Notes under the pieces: model-generated | The model's database searches: none | What the model was told of the DNA's origin: nothing | What the model saw: only the letters and a program-made list of their open reading frames with translations | NCBI GenBank assembly: GCA_001970955.1 | Contig: MPUH01000127.1 | Coordinates: 36,231 to 100,230, forward strand | Reading direction: 5' to 3' | From: Stentor coeruleus | Taxonomy: Eukaryota > Ciliophora > Heterotrichea > Heterotrichida > Stentoridae | DNA: 64,000 bases | Part shown: positions 30,701-39,780 of the stretch, piece after piece | How the letters are laid out: every line of letters starts with the position of its first letter | How positions within the stretch are numbered: the stretch's first letter is position 1 | Position numbers and translations under genes: made by a program

Positions 30701-30846
30701 GTCTTTTGAAAGCTTTAGAAGGAAAGAAGTTTACTCAAGCTTTTGCTGTTAGGGATATAAAGCCTGTATTGGTTTCTAAGAAAGTTCGTGAAGACTTTTT
30801 AACACCTGATAGGCCAGAGACTCCGATTATCGAGGAAGATATATAA
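27799..30846 (+). CDS. Large coiled-coil protein with a GAR-like C-terminal domain
   Basis: A 1015-residue protein without an assigned name. Residues 1-115 are beta-rich, possibly a C2-like or immunoglobulin-like fold. Residues 130-400 are disordered and rich in Ser-Pro sites (SPYRSPRSKSPP, SPPSSPKELL, SPTRSPSRK), likely kinase targets. A long coiled coil spans about 500-855. A compact domain at about 870-945 contains GKLIVKVGGGFLPIEVFIDN, which resembles the microtubule-binding GAR domain of GAS2/spectraplakin proteins (core VGGGWxxLxxFL). The design suggests a cytoskeletal linker, perhaps at microtubule bundles of the cortex. The GAR match is by eye and one Trp is replaced by Phe. Stop TAA. 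Confidence 0.72.
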   Translation: MSSLSIELSEVFCHWQKDSSQINCRISLKSNIQVIKYHQQVLFHITNPLPTDQVHILIQEENIVLGSQTVTLEWMFGTNLNSDLDEWISIEVPSESIFLITKQQVQSADAKSLRIRLTGKLIKQENPSKSLDPDPILTPTFPNSSFVSSNQTSEGPLSYKIKVGSIDEPQEEFKRPVDHRKMPSEADSLEKEPFQVSDSIKNSSHLPEKNQIPNFKDPVEKLQKPEGKNSGVKSPYRSPRSKSPPARTEKLSPPSSPKELLIPKPAVEKKSPQPDQKSMKIPQTGEKPGQSSDALKKPSTQFTFSEATEGLTKNNEIVKPKDPNDSISVKSSELSSENENEKEEEIPEHVSRARPTKIKLSAESVNNPCGYLKNVVRVEFHLKTIMSILNRLKEEMGGAFIKLIEESTRRDSRSPTRSPSRKITNSGLRTPGMSRASVNNVSVISSFRVEEENVLELPGFVDVFLDRLSVKNADVLSTCIVGTLAKSTYGKVQTKEIDPTKDMINIQEKSRDMINDSMKATTKEYKQECDNFDVMIKRLKDEIASINHSIESTRKKSQLLVFEKSTYEKNLVGIKSEREEILKKYNATIDLDSIKQLRKANETLEKARIEMEEKLSAYAIQFKSTFEGSAALQNKYIEEKSSSLSEVKSLTSIIDNIERENHKLRSELQGLNGFVYVDEEQRRMLSNYQNNSRSHSQNLDSIRTQLTYLRSQKEDLSNDAYELQQKIEAETKRVKTSQNGWNKEIEMNNETISNLNKDFKKLKQGMNYIEDVYNKKLNVENALEVIISKSKHNQETKDQLISELSYFSDFVFSLSQTFLQQKRIFGKVKSIVSEKDMEVEAMRTAVHELKQNNPVYTSVPEDIIDQAVADYFNSRDDVLIVPFVREAYGVYMYGSKKVMVSIERGKLIVKVGGGFLPIEVFIDNYTDVELDKFENKTVEVSPKMKRFLGKWVGGLNPRQVSPEKMKEGLLKALEGKKFTQAFAVRDIKPVLVSKKVREDFLTPDRPETPIIEEDI

Positions 30847-31016
30847 TTTTAGATTATCAATATTTATGAGAATAAAAATGATGATAGGATTATTTATAAA
30901 AAACTATGATAATTTTATTAGTTTCCTTAATAAGTTTATTCACTAAAGTTTGAATGATTTAAATAAGTATAATAAACATATAACCATTTTTATCTCTCAG
31001 ATTGATTTCATTTGTA

Positions 31017-31592
31017 ATGGATACTCTATTTGGGTTTGTAGGGAAAGACTATGTGCTTATCGCAACCGATAGAGCAGCTCAATTCTCAATAGTCAAACTC
31101 CTTGACTCTGACGATAAAATCACTGAACTTGACGGCAACAAACTTTTAGCAGCAGGAGGAGATACTGCGGACCGAATAAATTTCAGCGACCTGATGCAAA
31201 AAAATATCCATTTATACTACTATAGAAACTCAGTTAAGCTTACAACTGAAGCTACAGCAAACTTTGTCAGAACAGTCATTTCAGAAAACCTTAGAAAAAA
31301 ACCATCATTTGCTGACCTTCTTATAGGTGGAGTAGATTCAGAACCAGCTCTTTATTACCTTGATTATCTTGGGGTTATGCAAAAAGTTAGAAAAGCAGCA
31401 CATGGTCATGCAGGACATTTTCTATATGGTCTTATGGACAATTGGTGGAAGCCAGTATTGAATATATAGGATTTAACATTAGATGAAGGGAAAGAAATCG
31501 CTAAGAAATGTGTACAACAAGTACGGTCAAGGTTCCTTATAAACCAACAGAAATTTATTGTAAAAGTTGTTGACAAGGTAAAATCTAAATAG
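31017..31592 (+). CDS. PSMB2: 20S proteasome subunit beta type-2 (beta 4), one intron
   Basis: A non-catalytic ring subunit of the 20S proteasome. Exon 1 (31017-31454) encodes MDTLFGFVGKDYVLIATDRA, the family start that is used without processing, then GNKLLAAGGDTADRI and LLIGGVDSEPALYYLDYLG. Exon 2 (31470-31592) supplies the last helix and strand (EGKEIAKKCVQQVRSRF, IVKVVDK), which the uninterrupted frame lacks. The 15-nt intron at 31455-31469 contains the apparent stop. The total is 186 residues, close to the usual 200. There is no N-terminal active threonine, as expected for this subunit. The start is the ATG at 31017, not an upstream TTG. Its stop is only 63 nt from the stop of the INTS7 gene opposite. 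Confidence 0.94.
31455..31469 (+). other. 15-nt intron in PSMB2
   Basis: GTATTGAATATATAG. The TAG at its end is in frame and would truncate the subunit by 40 residues. Removal restores the conserved C-terminal helix. Confidence 0.93.
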
Positions 31593-31655
31593 AATGGTAT
31601 CACACTGTTAGAAATCGAATAGTTAATTTTAGTACTAGGATAAATACATTTTATA

Positions 31656-33647
31656 TTAAATGCACTCTAAAATTATCTCAGCATGCTCAGGCTTGCCTAT
31701 TTCTCTGCCTTGGGCATTTAAAATTGAAGCTTTAATCCTTAAAGCAAATATCCCAGATGAGTTAAGCATAAAAGGTAAGCTTAAACTACAAACTCCAGCT
31801 GCTGAAACTTGTTTTTCTTTTTCAATGCAGAATTCTTCTTTGTTTCCATTAGCACATTTGAATATAAACCTTATAACAGGGGGTTTATGTGAGATTTCTC
31901 TAACTTTAGCTGATAATTCTAAAACAAATTCGGAGTTTTTCGAGATTTTGGCATATAAATCTGAATTTATATGAAGGTTTAAACTTATAGGCCTAGGGAA
32001 AATAAAGAATTGTTTAGGATATTCTGCTGGGATTGATAAGATAAACCTACTAACTTCTTGTGATGTTGTAGCTCCAAAGACCCCTTCTAAAAGTGAGCTG
32101 GAAATTGGGTAGAATTGTTTGAGAACTGGGAGGAAGTCTTGTTTTTCAGCTAGGCAAGTCATACAAAGTCCCATCATCCCAGCTAAATCCCTCCATTTTT
32201 TCAAAATATAAGTTGTGTTCTTTAAAGGTTTCCTGAATACATACAAAAGCTTATCAAATTTCCCTCTTATTGCATACATTGTCTCAGCTCCATTCTTCCC
32301 TTGAACAACTTCATTAAGAGCAGTAACAAAAAGATATCTAGTCAAATAAAACTCACTATGAAAATAAATACACTCAAACAACCCCAAACATCCAAGATGT
32401 GAAAAAGCATCAAACCCTCCAGTTTTACTACTTTCAAATGAAGTAATATGTACTAAAGAAGTTATCCATTCATAAACATGTTCATTAACCCCACAAAATC
32501 TATCTTTTATATTCATAAACACATGATAAGCTTCAGTATGTAAACCTTGCATCATCATTTCACAAGCACAAAGATACTGTTCCCAGTTATTTAAACTGAA
32601 AATTATTTCATACATACTTCCATGCCATCCTCCACGAATAAGACAAAGAGCTAAATCTAAAGTATATTCTTTTATAGTAGATAAGTAACTAGATGGGATT
32701 TTAAGTTTGTATAATAGTTTGTAACATAAAAAGTTTTCTTCAAGGATTTCTAAACGTTTAACTATCCATATGTATTTATCTGTAACTCGCCAATGTGTAA
32801 AGACGTATTTGTAGTGTTTTTCTGTTTAGATGATACCATCAAGATGGGGTTTTTGCAGTAGATCATAAATGCTTATTGAATTGATTTCTTGAGGTTGGGA
32901 CTCGAAATTGTCAATCAGAGAAAGTTCACGGTCAGAAAGAAGAGACTCGCGGCCGTAGAGTTTGCTGAGTTTTGCTAGTTTTGAGATTTGGCTGTGTCTG
33001 GCTAGGATACCTTTTGCATGATTAGCAAAACTTCTACTTCTACAAGCTAAAATAAACAACAATTCCATAGTTTGTTCTTCAGGGAAATTCCTCACAATAT
33101 ACGAATATGCTCTTTTTATACTTATCTCATCATCAGGAATGACTTTGCATATTTTAATCACATAATGCTCAGGAATGTACTTATCAAAAACATGCTTAGA
33201 TATTGAAGGGCAATAAGTTATTAATGAAGGTAATATTGAATAAGCAACTTCTTTAACTTGTCTATGAACACCTTCAAGTGCTAAAAGGACTTTATGATGA
33301 ACTTCAATCATATCTGTAAGCAAAGGGGCTAAATAACCAACAATTTTCAACATTAAACATTGGGCAACAGGATTGTTTAGGTCTAATACAGACATTAAAT
33401 GATGAAAGAATTCTTGTTTGTTTCTAATCATGCACATTTCAACACTGCATTGATTGAAAAATTCTGCGATAAAATACCTAACACGATTTGATGCTTGAGT
33501 AAATTCAACGGCCATTGTTATGGCGATTGTGTTGACGAGGATTGATGAAGGTTGTTCTTTGATCACGCAGACTATACGAGGAATACTTGATATCTGTTGT
33601 AAAGGATCACCTGATGATAAAGCTTTAAGATAATCTAAGTATTCCAT
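31656..33647 (-). CDS. INTS7: Integrator complex subunit 7, one intron
   Basis: INTS7 is a helical-repeat scaffold of Integrator, which cleaves snRNA 3' ends and attenuates RNA polymerase II. Two neighbouring frames (33647 down to 32837 and 32821 down to 31656) are one gene. The apparent TAA lies in a 15-nt intron, and the frame between the two pieces is open (KYVFTHWRVTDKYIWIVKRL). The N-terminal part has the family pattern of HEAT-like repeats: NRVRYFIAEFFNQC, LNNPVAQCLMLKIVGYLAPL, then KVLLALEGVHRQVKEVAYSI. The C-terminal half has LAGMMGLCMTCLAEK and a beta-rich end. The total is 658 residues, shorter than the animal protein (about 960). Family assignment rests on the N-terminal half. Context ATGGAA; stop TAA. 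Confidence 0.75.
32822..32836 (-). other. 15-nt intron in the INTS7 gene
   Basis: Minus-strand GTATCATCTAAACAG, the only one of eight ending CAG. It carries an in-frame TAA. Removal joins HLD to EKHYKYVFTHW in phase 1. Confidence 0.88.
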
Positions 33648-33882
33648 TTATATATGATGGATAATGAAGGGGGAAGATTGTATGGGGATATGGTTGATAT
33701 GGAAAGTGAAGTTTTAGAAGGATTGAATTTTTTATATGGATAAATGGTTGATGATTATTGTTTTTATAATAGGAGGTTATTAGAATTGATATTAGATAAT
33801 AAATTAGAACTCTCTTATATATTTTTAACCATAAACTTATTATCCAAGAAACTTCACTTATCTTAATTAAAAACATATTATC

Positions 33883-36800
33883 CTAAACCTTACTAGCATT
33901 TAACTCATCAGTTAGTTCTTTGATTTTCCCTTCATAAAGACTTATAGTCCCTGCCATTCTTTCATTATTAAGACTTTTCTGGCTTTGTAGTTCCTCATTA
34001 ACATAAGTATATTCCCTATAAACAACCTCATAATCACTAGTCAGTTCATTAAATTTATCAATAAGAATTTTATATTTTTTCTTATACTTTTTCATATTAT
34101 TATCTTCATTTTCATACATCATGCCAAGTTTTCTAAGTTTTTCCTCTAATAATCCTATAACCTCTTCTTGACTTTTAAGTTTTTCTATTAAAGTTTCCAT
34201 TTGAGATATATAGCTTTGTGTATATGATCCTATTAAATCTTGAGCTTGCTTAGTTATTAACCAAGATTTCTTTATAGTTTTTTGTTTTATCTTAAGATAT
34301 TTTAGAGATTTTAAAAATTCTTTTGATGGTTTAAATGACTCTTCTATTGATTCAGTTTGTTTTTGAAGTGATACAATTTTAGACTCAGAGTTTTCGAGTT
34401 CTTGATGTAATTCACTGATTTTTTGTAAGGATTCATTAAGGGATTTTGATTGAGAATCTATAGTTTCTTTTGATTTTCGTAGTTCTTCATGGTTGATTTT
34501 TAAAGTATTTTCGAGATTAGCGCATTTTTTTGTTAGATTAAATATTTTTTTATTTGCTTCTTCTAATAGTTCATTCTTTTCTTTTTCTTTGTTTTTGACT
34601 TTATCTTTAAGTTGAATGTAGTTGATGTCTAATACTTCAAAAGCTTCAATTACGGTCATACTTTCAGCATCTAGTTTAGGTTTTTCATTTAGAGTTTCAT
34701 CTTGATTTAAGATTTCTCTGATTTTTTCTATATAAATTTTGGATAAAAATAGGTTTTCAACATCAATAAGACTTTTATTACGTTTGTGGAAATTAGTTGG
34801 TGTTATACTTATTGTAATAACTTGAGAAATTTCTGTTTGTTGAGCTCTTAACTGTCGCCCATAATTTTTGTTTAGATTTTCTTCTTCCCCAAAAACAAAT
34901 TTGCCACTTTTGTCTTTTTCAATAAAGGATTGAGATGAAATAATTTCACTTTTCTTATCGTATTCTGTGAGGAATTTATTAGCTTTTTTTAGGTTTGTAA
35001 TTTCTCTAGTCTTTTTTTTTAGTTTTTTCATGAGTTTAGAATTGCTTTCTGACATATTTTCGATTTTGTGTTGTAGATTTTCGATTTCTCGGTTTTTTTC
35101 TTTGATGAGTTTTGAGTTTTTCTCCAAAGCTTCGAGTTCTTCAATTTTTTTCTCGAGATTTCCGCATTTTTTTATCAGTTCTTTATTTGTGTTTTGCAAA
35201 ATTTCTTGAGACTGTTTAAGCAAATCGATTTCTTTATTTTTCCCATCTGTTATTTCAGAGATTTTTTCATTGGTTAAAGATATTTTTTGTAATGTTTGAG
35301 ACATAGTTAACGACCCTTCAATACTATTTTGGCTTCTACATACTGATATTTCATCTCTATGTGTTTTTGTCATAATTTCTATAACCCTTTCAAGTTCTAC
35401 CTTATGCTTTTCAAATTTACAGCATTTTTCATCTAATTCTTTTATTTTGGATTCTGCTTGTTGCAATTTTTTATGCTTATCCCCAATGAGGATTGTGATT
35501 TCAGCTTTTTCTAATGCTATAAACTCTAAATCTGATAATAATTTTGCATTTTTTATGCTAAGTTCGTGTATGATTTTTGCGCTTTCATGTTGGGATTTTT
35601 TATGTTCTTGTATTTCTGATATAAGGTTTGCATTTTCATTTGCAAGAACTGATAATTGGCTTTGAGATTTTTCTAATTCTTCAAGTTTTGATATGAGAAA
35701 AGTATTTTCATTTGAAAGGCTTGATAATTCCTGTTGATATTTTTGGTAATCTTTTAGTTTTTCTATAAGTTTAGCGTTTTCATTAGTTATGATATTGAAT
35801 TCATATTTGTATTTTTCAAGTTCTTCAAGTTTTGATAATAATTTCGTGTTTTCATTTGTAATCATTGATATTTTATATTGATACCTCTCTATTTCTTCAA
35901 GCTTTTTGATCAAATTCGTGTTTTCATTTTTAACCATATCAAATTCATTTACAGCTTTCAAATTGCATTCATATTTCTCAAAAACTTCATTATTTTTCTT
36001 AATCAATTCTATATTTTCTTCATTTTTCTCAATAATTTTTCTATTAAGTTCCTCAATCAAAGTTATCAAATCCTTATTCTTTTGATCAGTTTTTTTCTCT
36101 ATTACTTTCCCTACAAAGTCTTTTAAGTATTTAATTTTCTCATCAAATGCAACTAATTTTTTGTTAACCACATCTTCAATTTCAAAAGCTATAGAATAGA
36201 TAAACTTACTAAATTCTTCCAAATCAGCTCTAAAATTTCCAGTGTTTTTGTATTCAACACTAAGTTTTCTTTTTAAAATCTTATTTTCTTTATTCAAAGT
36301 TACGTAAATATCAGATATGTCTTCATTTTTATCGCATATTTTAGCAAAAACTTCAATTGCTTGTTCAAAAGCCAAAATTTTATCCAAAAATACCTGCAAG
36401 ATTTTTTTGCTTTCAAAGTTAGGCAATTTTGACACCTGATCTCTAGCGAAATTCATACTTTCTATAGCCATTCTCATATTTAATATCATTGAAGTTTTGT
36501 TTTCTGATCTTTCTTGTAAGACAATCCTTTCATGGAGTATTTCTTCATATTTTTTTTCCAAGTTTATACATTTCGTATTAGAAATTATTAAGTTTTGCTT
36601 AAGTCTTTGATAGAGTTTTTCAAGTTTTTGCATTTTCCCATCATTTTTTGCCAGTTTGTAGTTTAGTGATTCTGTGAATTTTAGAATCTGGAAAAAAAAC
36701 TTGTCNGTTTTTAAGATTAAGATAAGATATCGATTTTTTGCCAGTTTGTAGTTTAGTGATTCTGTGAATTTTAGAATCTGGAAAAAAAACTTGTCTTGAT

Positions 36801-37470
36801 AGTTCTTAAGCTTTTCTTGGAATATTATAATAGACCCTTGATAATTTTTCAGATTGTGTTTGAGCATTTGAATCACTGAATCTTCAATATTACCTATAGC
36901 CGAACGACTTTCTTTATATGCTTGTTCTATCTTTAAACTCATAAGATAATTTTCTTCTTGCAATACTTTATTAGAGTTTTCTAAATCTTCTAAAGTTGAA
37001 GCATAGTTTAATTGTTTAATTTCTTGAAAACAATTGCTTAAACTTTTATCAAATGATGTTTTGATTTCTAAATAAGAATCTTGGATTATTTCTTGTGAGC
37101 TATCGACGCTTTCATTTAGTTCAATTATATTTGAAAATTTTTTACTGTAGGCAAGAAGTAATGGTTTAAAGTTTTTATGTAATAAGTCACTATCATCGTC
37201 TTCAAAGAAGAATTTTTCTTGATTCGGTGATGCGAGTTCGGTTTTAATATATTTTGGGCTAACTATAGAATATTTTAATTGCTTTAGTTCATCTAATGAT
37301 TTTGAAGTGAGGTCAAAAGATTCAGATGATATTTCATTTTGAAAAATTCTATCGGAAAGAAGGTTTAGTCGCATGTGCGGCTTTTTAAACTTCATATCTT
37401 TCCTTGTTTTAGCATCTTCTTCAAAATATCCTATGATTTCTTCGTCTTGATTACTAGTGTGTTTTTCCAT
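33883..37470 (-). CDS. Giant coiled-coil protein with 24-residue repeats; contains an N join
   Basis: The reading frame is 1195 codons long, but a single-N join at 36706 repeats 63 nt, so the real protein is about 1165 residues. Nearly everything after residue 110 is predicted coiled coil (Glu, Lys, Leu, Asn, Ile-rich). A run of five 24-residue units (ENTxLIxKLEELEKYxYxxx followed by IITN-type residues) sits near the middle. I see no other domain, no signal and no membrane segment. The protein may be a structural element of basal bodies, the cortex or the nuclear envelope; the sequence does not decide. Context ATGGAA; stop TAG. Confidence 0.75.
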   Translation of the reverse strand: MEKHTSNQDEEIIGYFEEDAKTRKDMKFKKPHMRLNLLSDRIFQNEISSESFDLTSKSLDELKQLKYSIVSPKYIKTELASPNQEKFFFEDDDSDLLHKNFKPLLLAYSKKFSNIIELNESVDSSQEIIQDSYLEIKTSFDKSLSNCFQEIKQLNYASTLEDLENSNKVLQEENYLMSLKIEQAYKESRSAIGNIEDSVIQMLKHNLKNYQGSIIIFQEKLKNYQDKFFFQILKFTESLNYKLAKNRYLILILKXDKFFFQILKFTESLNYKLAKNDGKMQKLEKLYQRLKQNLIISNTKCINLEKKYEEILHERIVLQERSENKTSMILNMRMAIESMNFARDQVSKLPNFESKKILQVFLDKILAFEQAIEVFAKICDKNEDISDIYVTLNKENKILKRKLSVEYKNTGNFRADLEEFSKFIYSIAFEIEDVVNKKLVAFDEKIKYLKDFVGKVIEKKTDQKNKDLITLIEELNRKIIEKNEENIELIKKNNEVFEKYECNLKAVNEFDMVKNENTNLIKKLEEIERYQYKISMITNENTKLLSKLEELEKYKYEFNIITNENAKLIEKLKDYQKYQQELSSLSNENTFLISKLEELEKSQSQLSVLANENANLISEIQEHKKSQHESAKIIHELSIKNAKLLSDLEFIALEKAEITILIGDKHKKLQQAESKIKELDEKCCKFEKHKVELERVIEIMTKTHRDEISVCRSQNSIEGSLTMSQTLQKISLTNEKISEITDGKNKEIDLLKQSQEILQNTNKELIKKCGNLEKKIEELEALEKNSKLIKEKNREIENLQHKIENMSESNSKLMKKLKKKTREITNLKKANKFLTEYDKKSEIISSQSFIEKDKSGKFVFGEEENLNKNYGRQLRAQQTEISQVITISITPTNFHKRNKSLIDVENLFLSKIYIEKIREILNQDETLNEKPKLDAESMTVIEAFEVLDINYIQLKDKVKNKEKEKNELLEEANKKIFNLTKKCANLENTLKINHEELRKSKETIDSQSKSLNESLQKISELHQELENSESKIVSLQKQTESIEESFKPSKEFLKSLKYLKIKQKTIKKSWLITKQAQDLIGSYTQSYISQMETLIEKLKSQEEVIGLLEEKLRKLGMMYENEDNNMKKYKKKYKILIDKFNELTSDYEVVYREYTYVNEELQSQKSLNNERMAGTISLYEGKIKELTDELNASKV
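35566..35925 (-). repeat. 72-nt coding repeats, five units
   Basis: Within the giant coiled-coil gene, five consecutive 24-residue units start with ENTN, ENTK, ENAK, ENTF and ENAN and share LIxKLEELEK. The unit length is 3 heptads plus 3 residues, so it is a coiled coil with a regular stutter. Confidence 0.7.
36643..36795. other. Single-N join with a 63-nt duplicated flank
   Basis: 36643-36705 recurs at 36733-36795, separated by N (36706) and 26 nt. Removing 90 nt (30 codons) keeps the coiled-coil frame. This is most simply an assembly scar. Confidence 0.8.
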
Positions 37471-37965
37471 AGTATATAATATATATAATTAGATTTGAGT
37501 TAAATTTATAAAGCAAAGTTTTTATTCTTTTTTTTAATATAAATCTTATATTATTGAATAATATGATACAATTTTACATTTTTGATTTTTGAACTAGACG
37601 GACTATAAAAAAACAAAGAGTTNAGATCAGATCGTTAATAAAAACATTTTATTTTCTTATCCATGCCACATTTGGTTAATAGTATTTTGACATCAATAAA
37701 AATTACAATTTGATATCACCATTTGTAATACCTACACTTATTATAAAAAATAAAACTTTATATAAAAAAAAAGAAATCCTCATATAAAACTTCCTCATAA
37801 ATCCTTGTATTTATACAACAAAATACTATTATTTTATACAACAAATTAATAATTATATACTAAAAAACCTTATATCTAAAAATCCTTATAAAAGTGAGAT
37901 TTTATATACTATTTCCTAACTACAATTCATAAAAAATAATAATAAATCTAATTTCTAAGTAATAA
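37471..37965. other. Spacer between giant coiled-coil and COQ10 gene starts
   Basis: A 0.5-kb divergent promoter region with a single N at 37623; here no repeated flank is visible. It is very AT-rich, and A-rich on the right. No gene seen. Confidence 0.6.
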
Positions 37966-38523
37966 ATGGCAACTTTTCAGGTCAAAAGAGCTTTTTTCTT
38001 CCAACCTGAACTCTTGTCAAACAAAACGATTTTATATATGAACAAATCACCAATCACTTGTTATAATGCAGTATCAGATATGAATAACTATCCACAATTT
38101 GTCCCTTGGATAAGAAAAGTTAATATGCTCAAGTCTTTAGAAAATAAATGTGAATGTGAAATGACTATTGGCTTTCCTCCTATCACTCAATCTTATTTAT
38201 CTCATGTAACTCTAACATATCCTTTAAAGATTGTGTCAATTTCTAATTCTAATGCTGTTTTTGATGTCCTTGAAAGTGTTTGGGAGTTTTTTCCAGATAA
38301 GAAATATTTGCAAGGAAGTGAGGATAAGGTTAAGATGGGAACTTGTGAAGCTCATTATTCTATTAAGTTTAGGTTTGCAAGTCCTTTGTATCAAAATCTT
38401 ACGAATATGGTTTTTAGTATGGTATTCAACGAAACAGCAAAGGCTTTTGTTACGAGAATAAATAGTTTGAAGAATGTGGACTGCGTTTATGATAAGACTA
38501 ATAGTAAATATATAATTACATAG
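37966..38523 (+). CDS. COQ10: Coenzyme Q-binding protein COQ10
   Basis: A START-like lipid-binding protein of the mitochondrial inner membrane, needed for efficient use of ubiquinone in respiration. The 185-residue sequence has the family pattern: SPITCYNAVSDMNNYPQFVP, then WIRKVNML at the first helix and strand, GFPPITQSYLSHVTL in the middle, and a final long helix AKAFVTRINSL. The V-x-d-x-x-x-Y-x-x-F-[VL]-P-[WF] motif is clear. The N-terminus (VKRAFFFQPELLSNK) may act as a mitochondrial signal, though it is short. Context ATGGCA; stop TAG. Confidence 0.9.
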   Translation: MATFQVKRAFFFQPELLSNKTILYMNKSPITCYNAVSDMNNYPQFVPWIRKVNMLKSLENKCECEMTIGFPPITQSYLSHVTLTYPLKIVSISNSNAVFDVLESVWEFFPDKKYLQGSEDKVKMGTCEAHYSIKFRFASPLYQNLTNMVFSMVFNETAKAFVTRINSLKNVDCVYDKTNSKYIIT

Positions 38524-38776
38524 AAGGAAGGATATTATTTTTATAGAAAATTTAAGATAGTAAAGTTTAAATCAATCCATTTCTTTCAAGCCAAACAAAA
38601 ATCTCTTATCCAAAACCACAACTCTTATTTCCATAAAATCCTAAAACCCTTCGATTAAAGCCTTAAATTCGTATAACAATTAACTTCTTTAATCTCAAGT
38701 TAAAAATTCTAATCTACTTTCCTCACACATAAATCCCTATAAATCATCAACCTTCATCTATTAATATTCTATTTAA

Positions 38777-39505
38777 ATGGACAAAAAATCCATCAAGTCC
38801 TCAAAGCCCTCTCGAACAAGTAGTGTAATATCCATCTAGGTCTATGGGACAAGGCCAAAAACTGCAACCAAATACTCTCACATCAAAGCAACAGTTGATT
38901 CAGGCCACTCTATAAGTAAAATAGAATTCCTCAGTAACCGCGCATCATCAAAGCGCAAAGATGAGCTTTTTCTACGAATCCGCAGTTCAACTTTATCAGA
39001 TTTGTTATCAAATTCTGAGCTAAAAGAAAACATTTACAATTTCAAAACTATGGAAACACCTCCTTCAAGTCCACAAAAGGATAAAAATAGGAAAACTTTG
39101 AGCTTAGCCCCTAGTATACTTTCTATAACTAATCCTAAAACTGTTGAAATCCCAGAAGATGCAAATTTTGTTGTTATAGACTTACGGAGTTATGAAGAAT
39201 ATGTTGCGGGGCATATTAAGAACTCAATATTGTTTCCTGCGATAAATATTAATAGAGATAGGATACACCCGATTTTGCTTAGAATGAAAAATCAAGAAGG
39301 AAAGCTTATTATTTTATATTCTGCTGATGATAAGAGTGGAGTAGATGCTGCTCAACAATTTTGTCAGAGGAATTATCTTAATGTATACCTTTTGACTGGA
39401 GGGTTTGGGGAATTTGCTAAGATTGGTCCTCAGTTTATTGAAGGGTTCTTCTATAGTGATAATCCAACAATTCCAATGACTCCTCAGGTCAGGTTAAGAT
39501 CGTAG
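38777..39505 (+). CDS. CEP41: Centrosomal/basal body protein CEP41 with rhodanese domain, one intron
   Basis: CEP41 is a ciliary protein needed for tubulin polyglutamylation in the axoneme. Exon 1 (38777-38824) and exon 2 (38840-39505) join across a 15-nt intron, giving about 237 residues. The N-terminal block KYSHIKATVDSGHSISK and the KRKDELFLRIRSSTLSDLL helix match animal CEP41 almost position by position. The rhodanese domain covers about residues 120-225 (VVIDLRSYEEYVAGHIKNSI, KLIILYSADD, VYLLTGGFGEFAK). The catalytic cysteine position reads Ser in LYSADD, so it is enzymatically silent, as in animal CEP41. It lies 275 nt upstream of another centrosomal gene, SSX2IP. Stop TAG. Confidence 0.9.
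38825..38839 (+). other. 15-nt intron in CEP41
   Basis: GTAATATCCATCTAG. It carries TAA and TAG in the region that separates the 16-codon first exon from the rest. Removal makes the conserved CEP41 N-terminus continuous. Confidence 0.9.
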
Positions 39506-39780
39506 TAATAATTTCGAGTTAATCATATTTTAACACAAAAAAAAACTAATTTTTATACATAAAAATCCAAGATTCCACAATAAACTAACTAAGACATAAA
39601 AAAAAAAACTAGTAACTCATATCTAATTTTACCTAAAACTAATAAAAATCTCTATACTTCAACCCATACTAAAGCNTATACTTCAACCCATACTTCAACC
39701 CATACTTCAACCCATACTTCAACCCATACTAAAGCATCTTTCCACAATTCCTCATAATATTCTAAAAATTATTATAAAAT
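39506..39780. other. Spacer with N join and 12-nt minisatellite
   Basis: Short A/C-rich spacer between CEP41 and SSX2IP. It contains an N at 39676. Before it the sequence holds one TACTTCAACCCA unit and after it four, both ending in the same TACTAAAGC, so the join probably reflects an unresolved repeat number. Confidence 0.8.
39679..39726 (+). repeat. Four tandem copies of a 12-nt unit
   Basis: TACTTCAACCCA repeated exactly four times, directly right of the N at 39676, about 55 nt before the SSX2IP start. Confidence 0.9.

Noticed and set aside
31002-31016. Start of PSMB2 at TTG 31002
   Set aside because: The family begins at MDTLFG, which is the ATG at 31017 with ATGGA context.
33625-33876. 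Minus-strand frame upstream of INTS7
   Set aside because: Low-complexity translation of promoter DNA overlapping the INTS7 start; no conserved motif.
39679-39726. Four 12-nt repeats as a CRISPR array or telomere
   Set aside because: There are no spacers between units, the unit is not the C/A telomere repeat, and the organism is a eukaryote.
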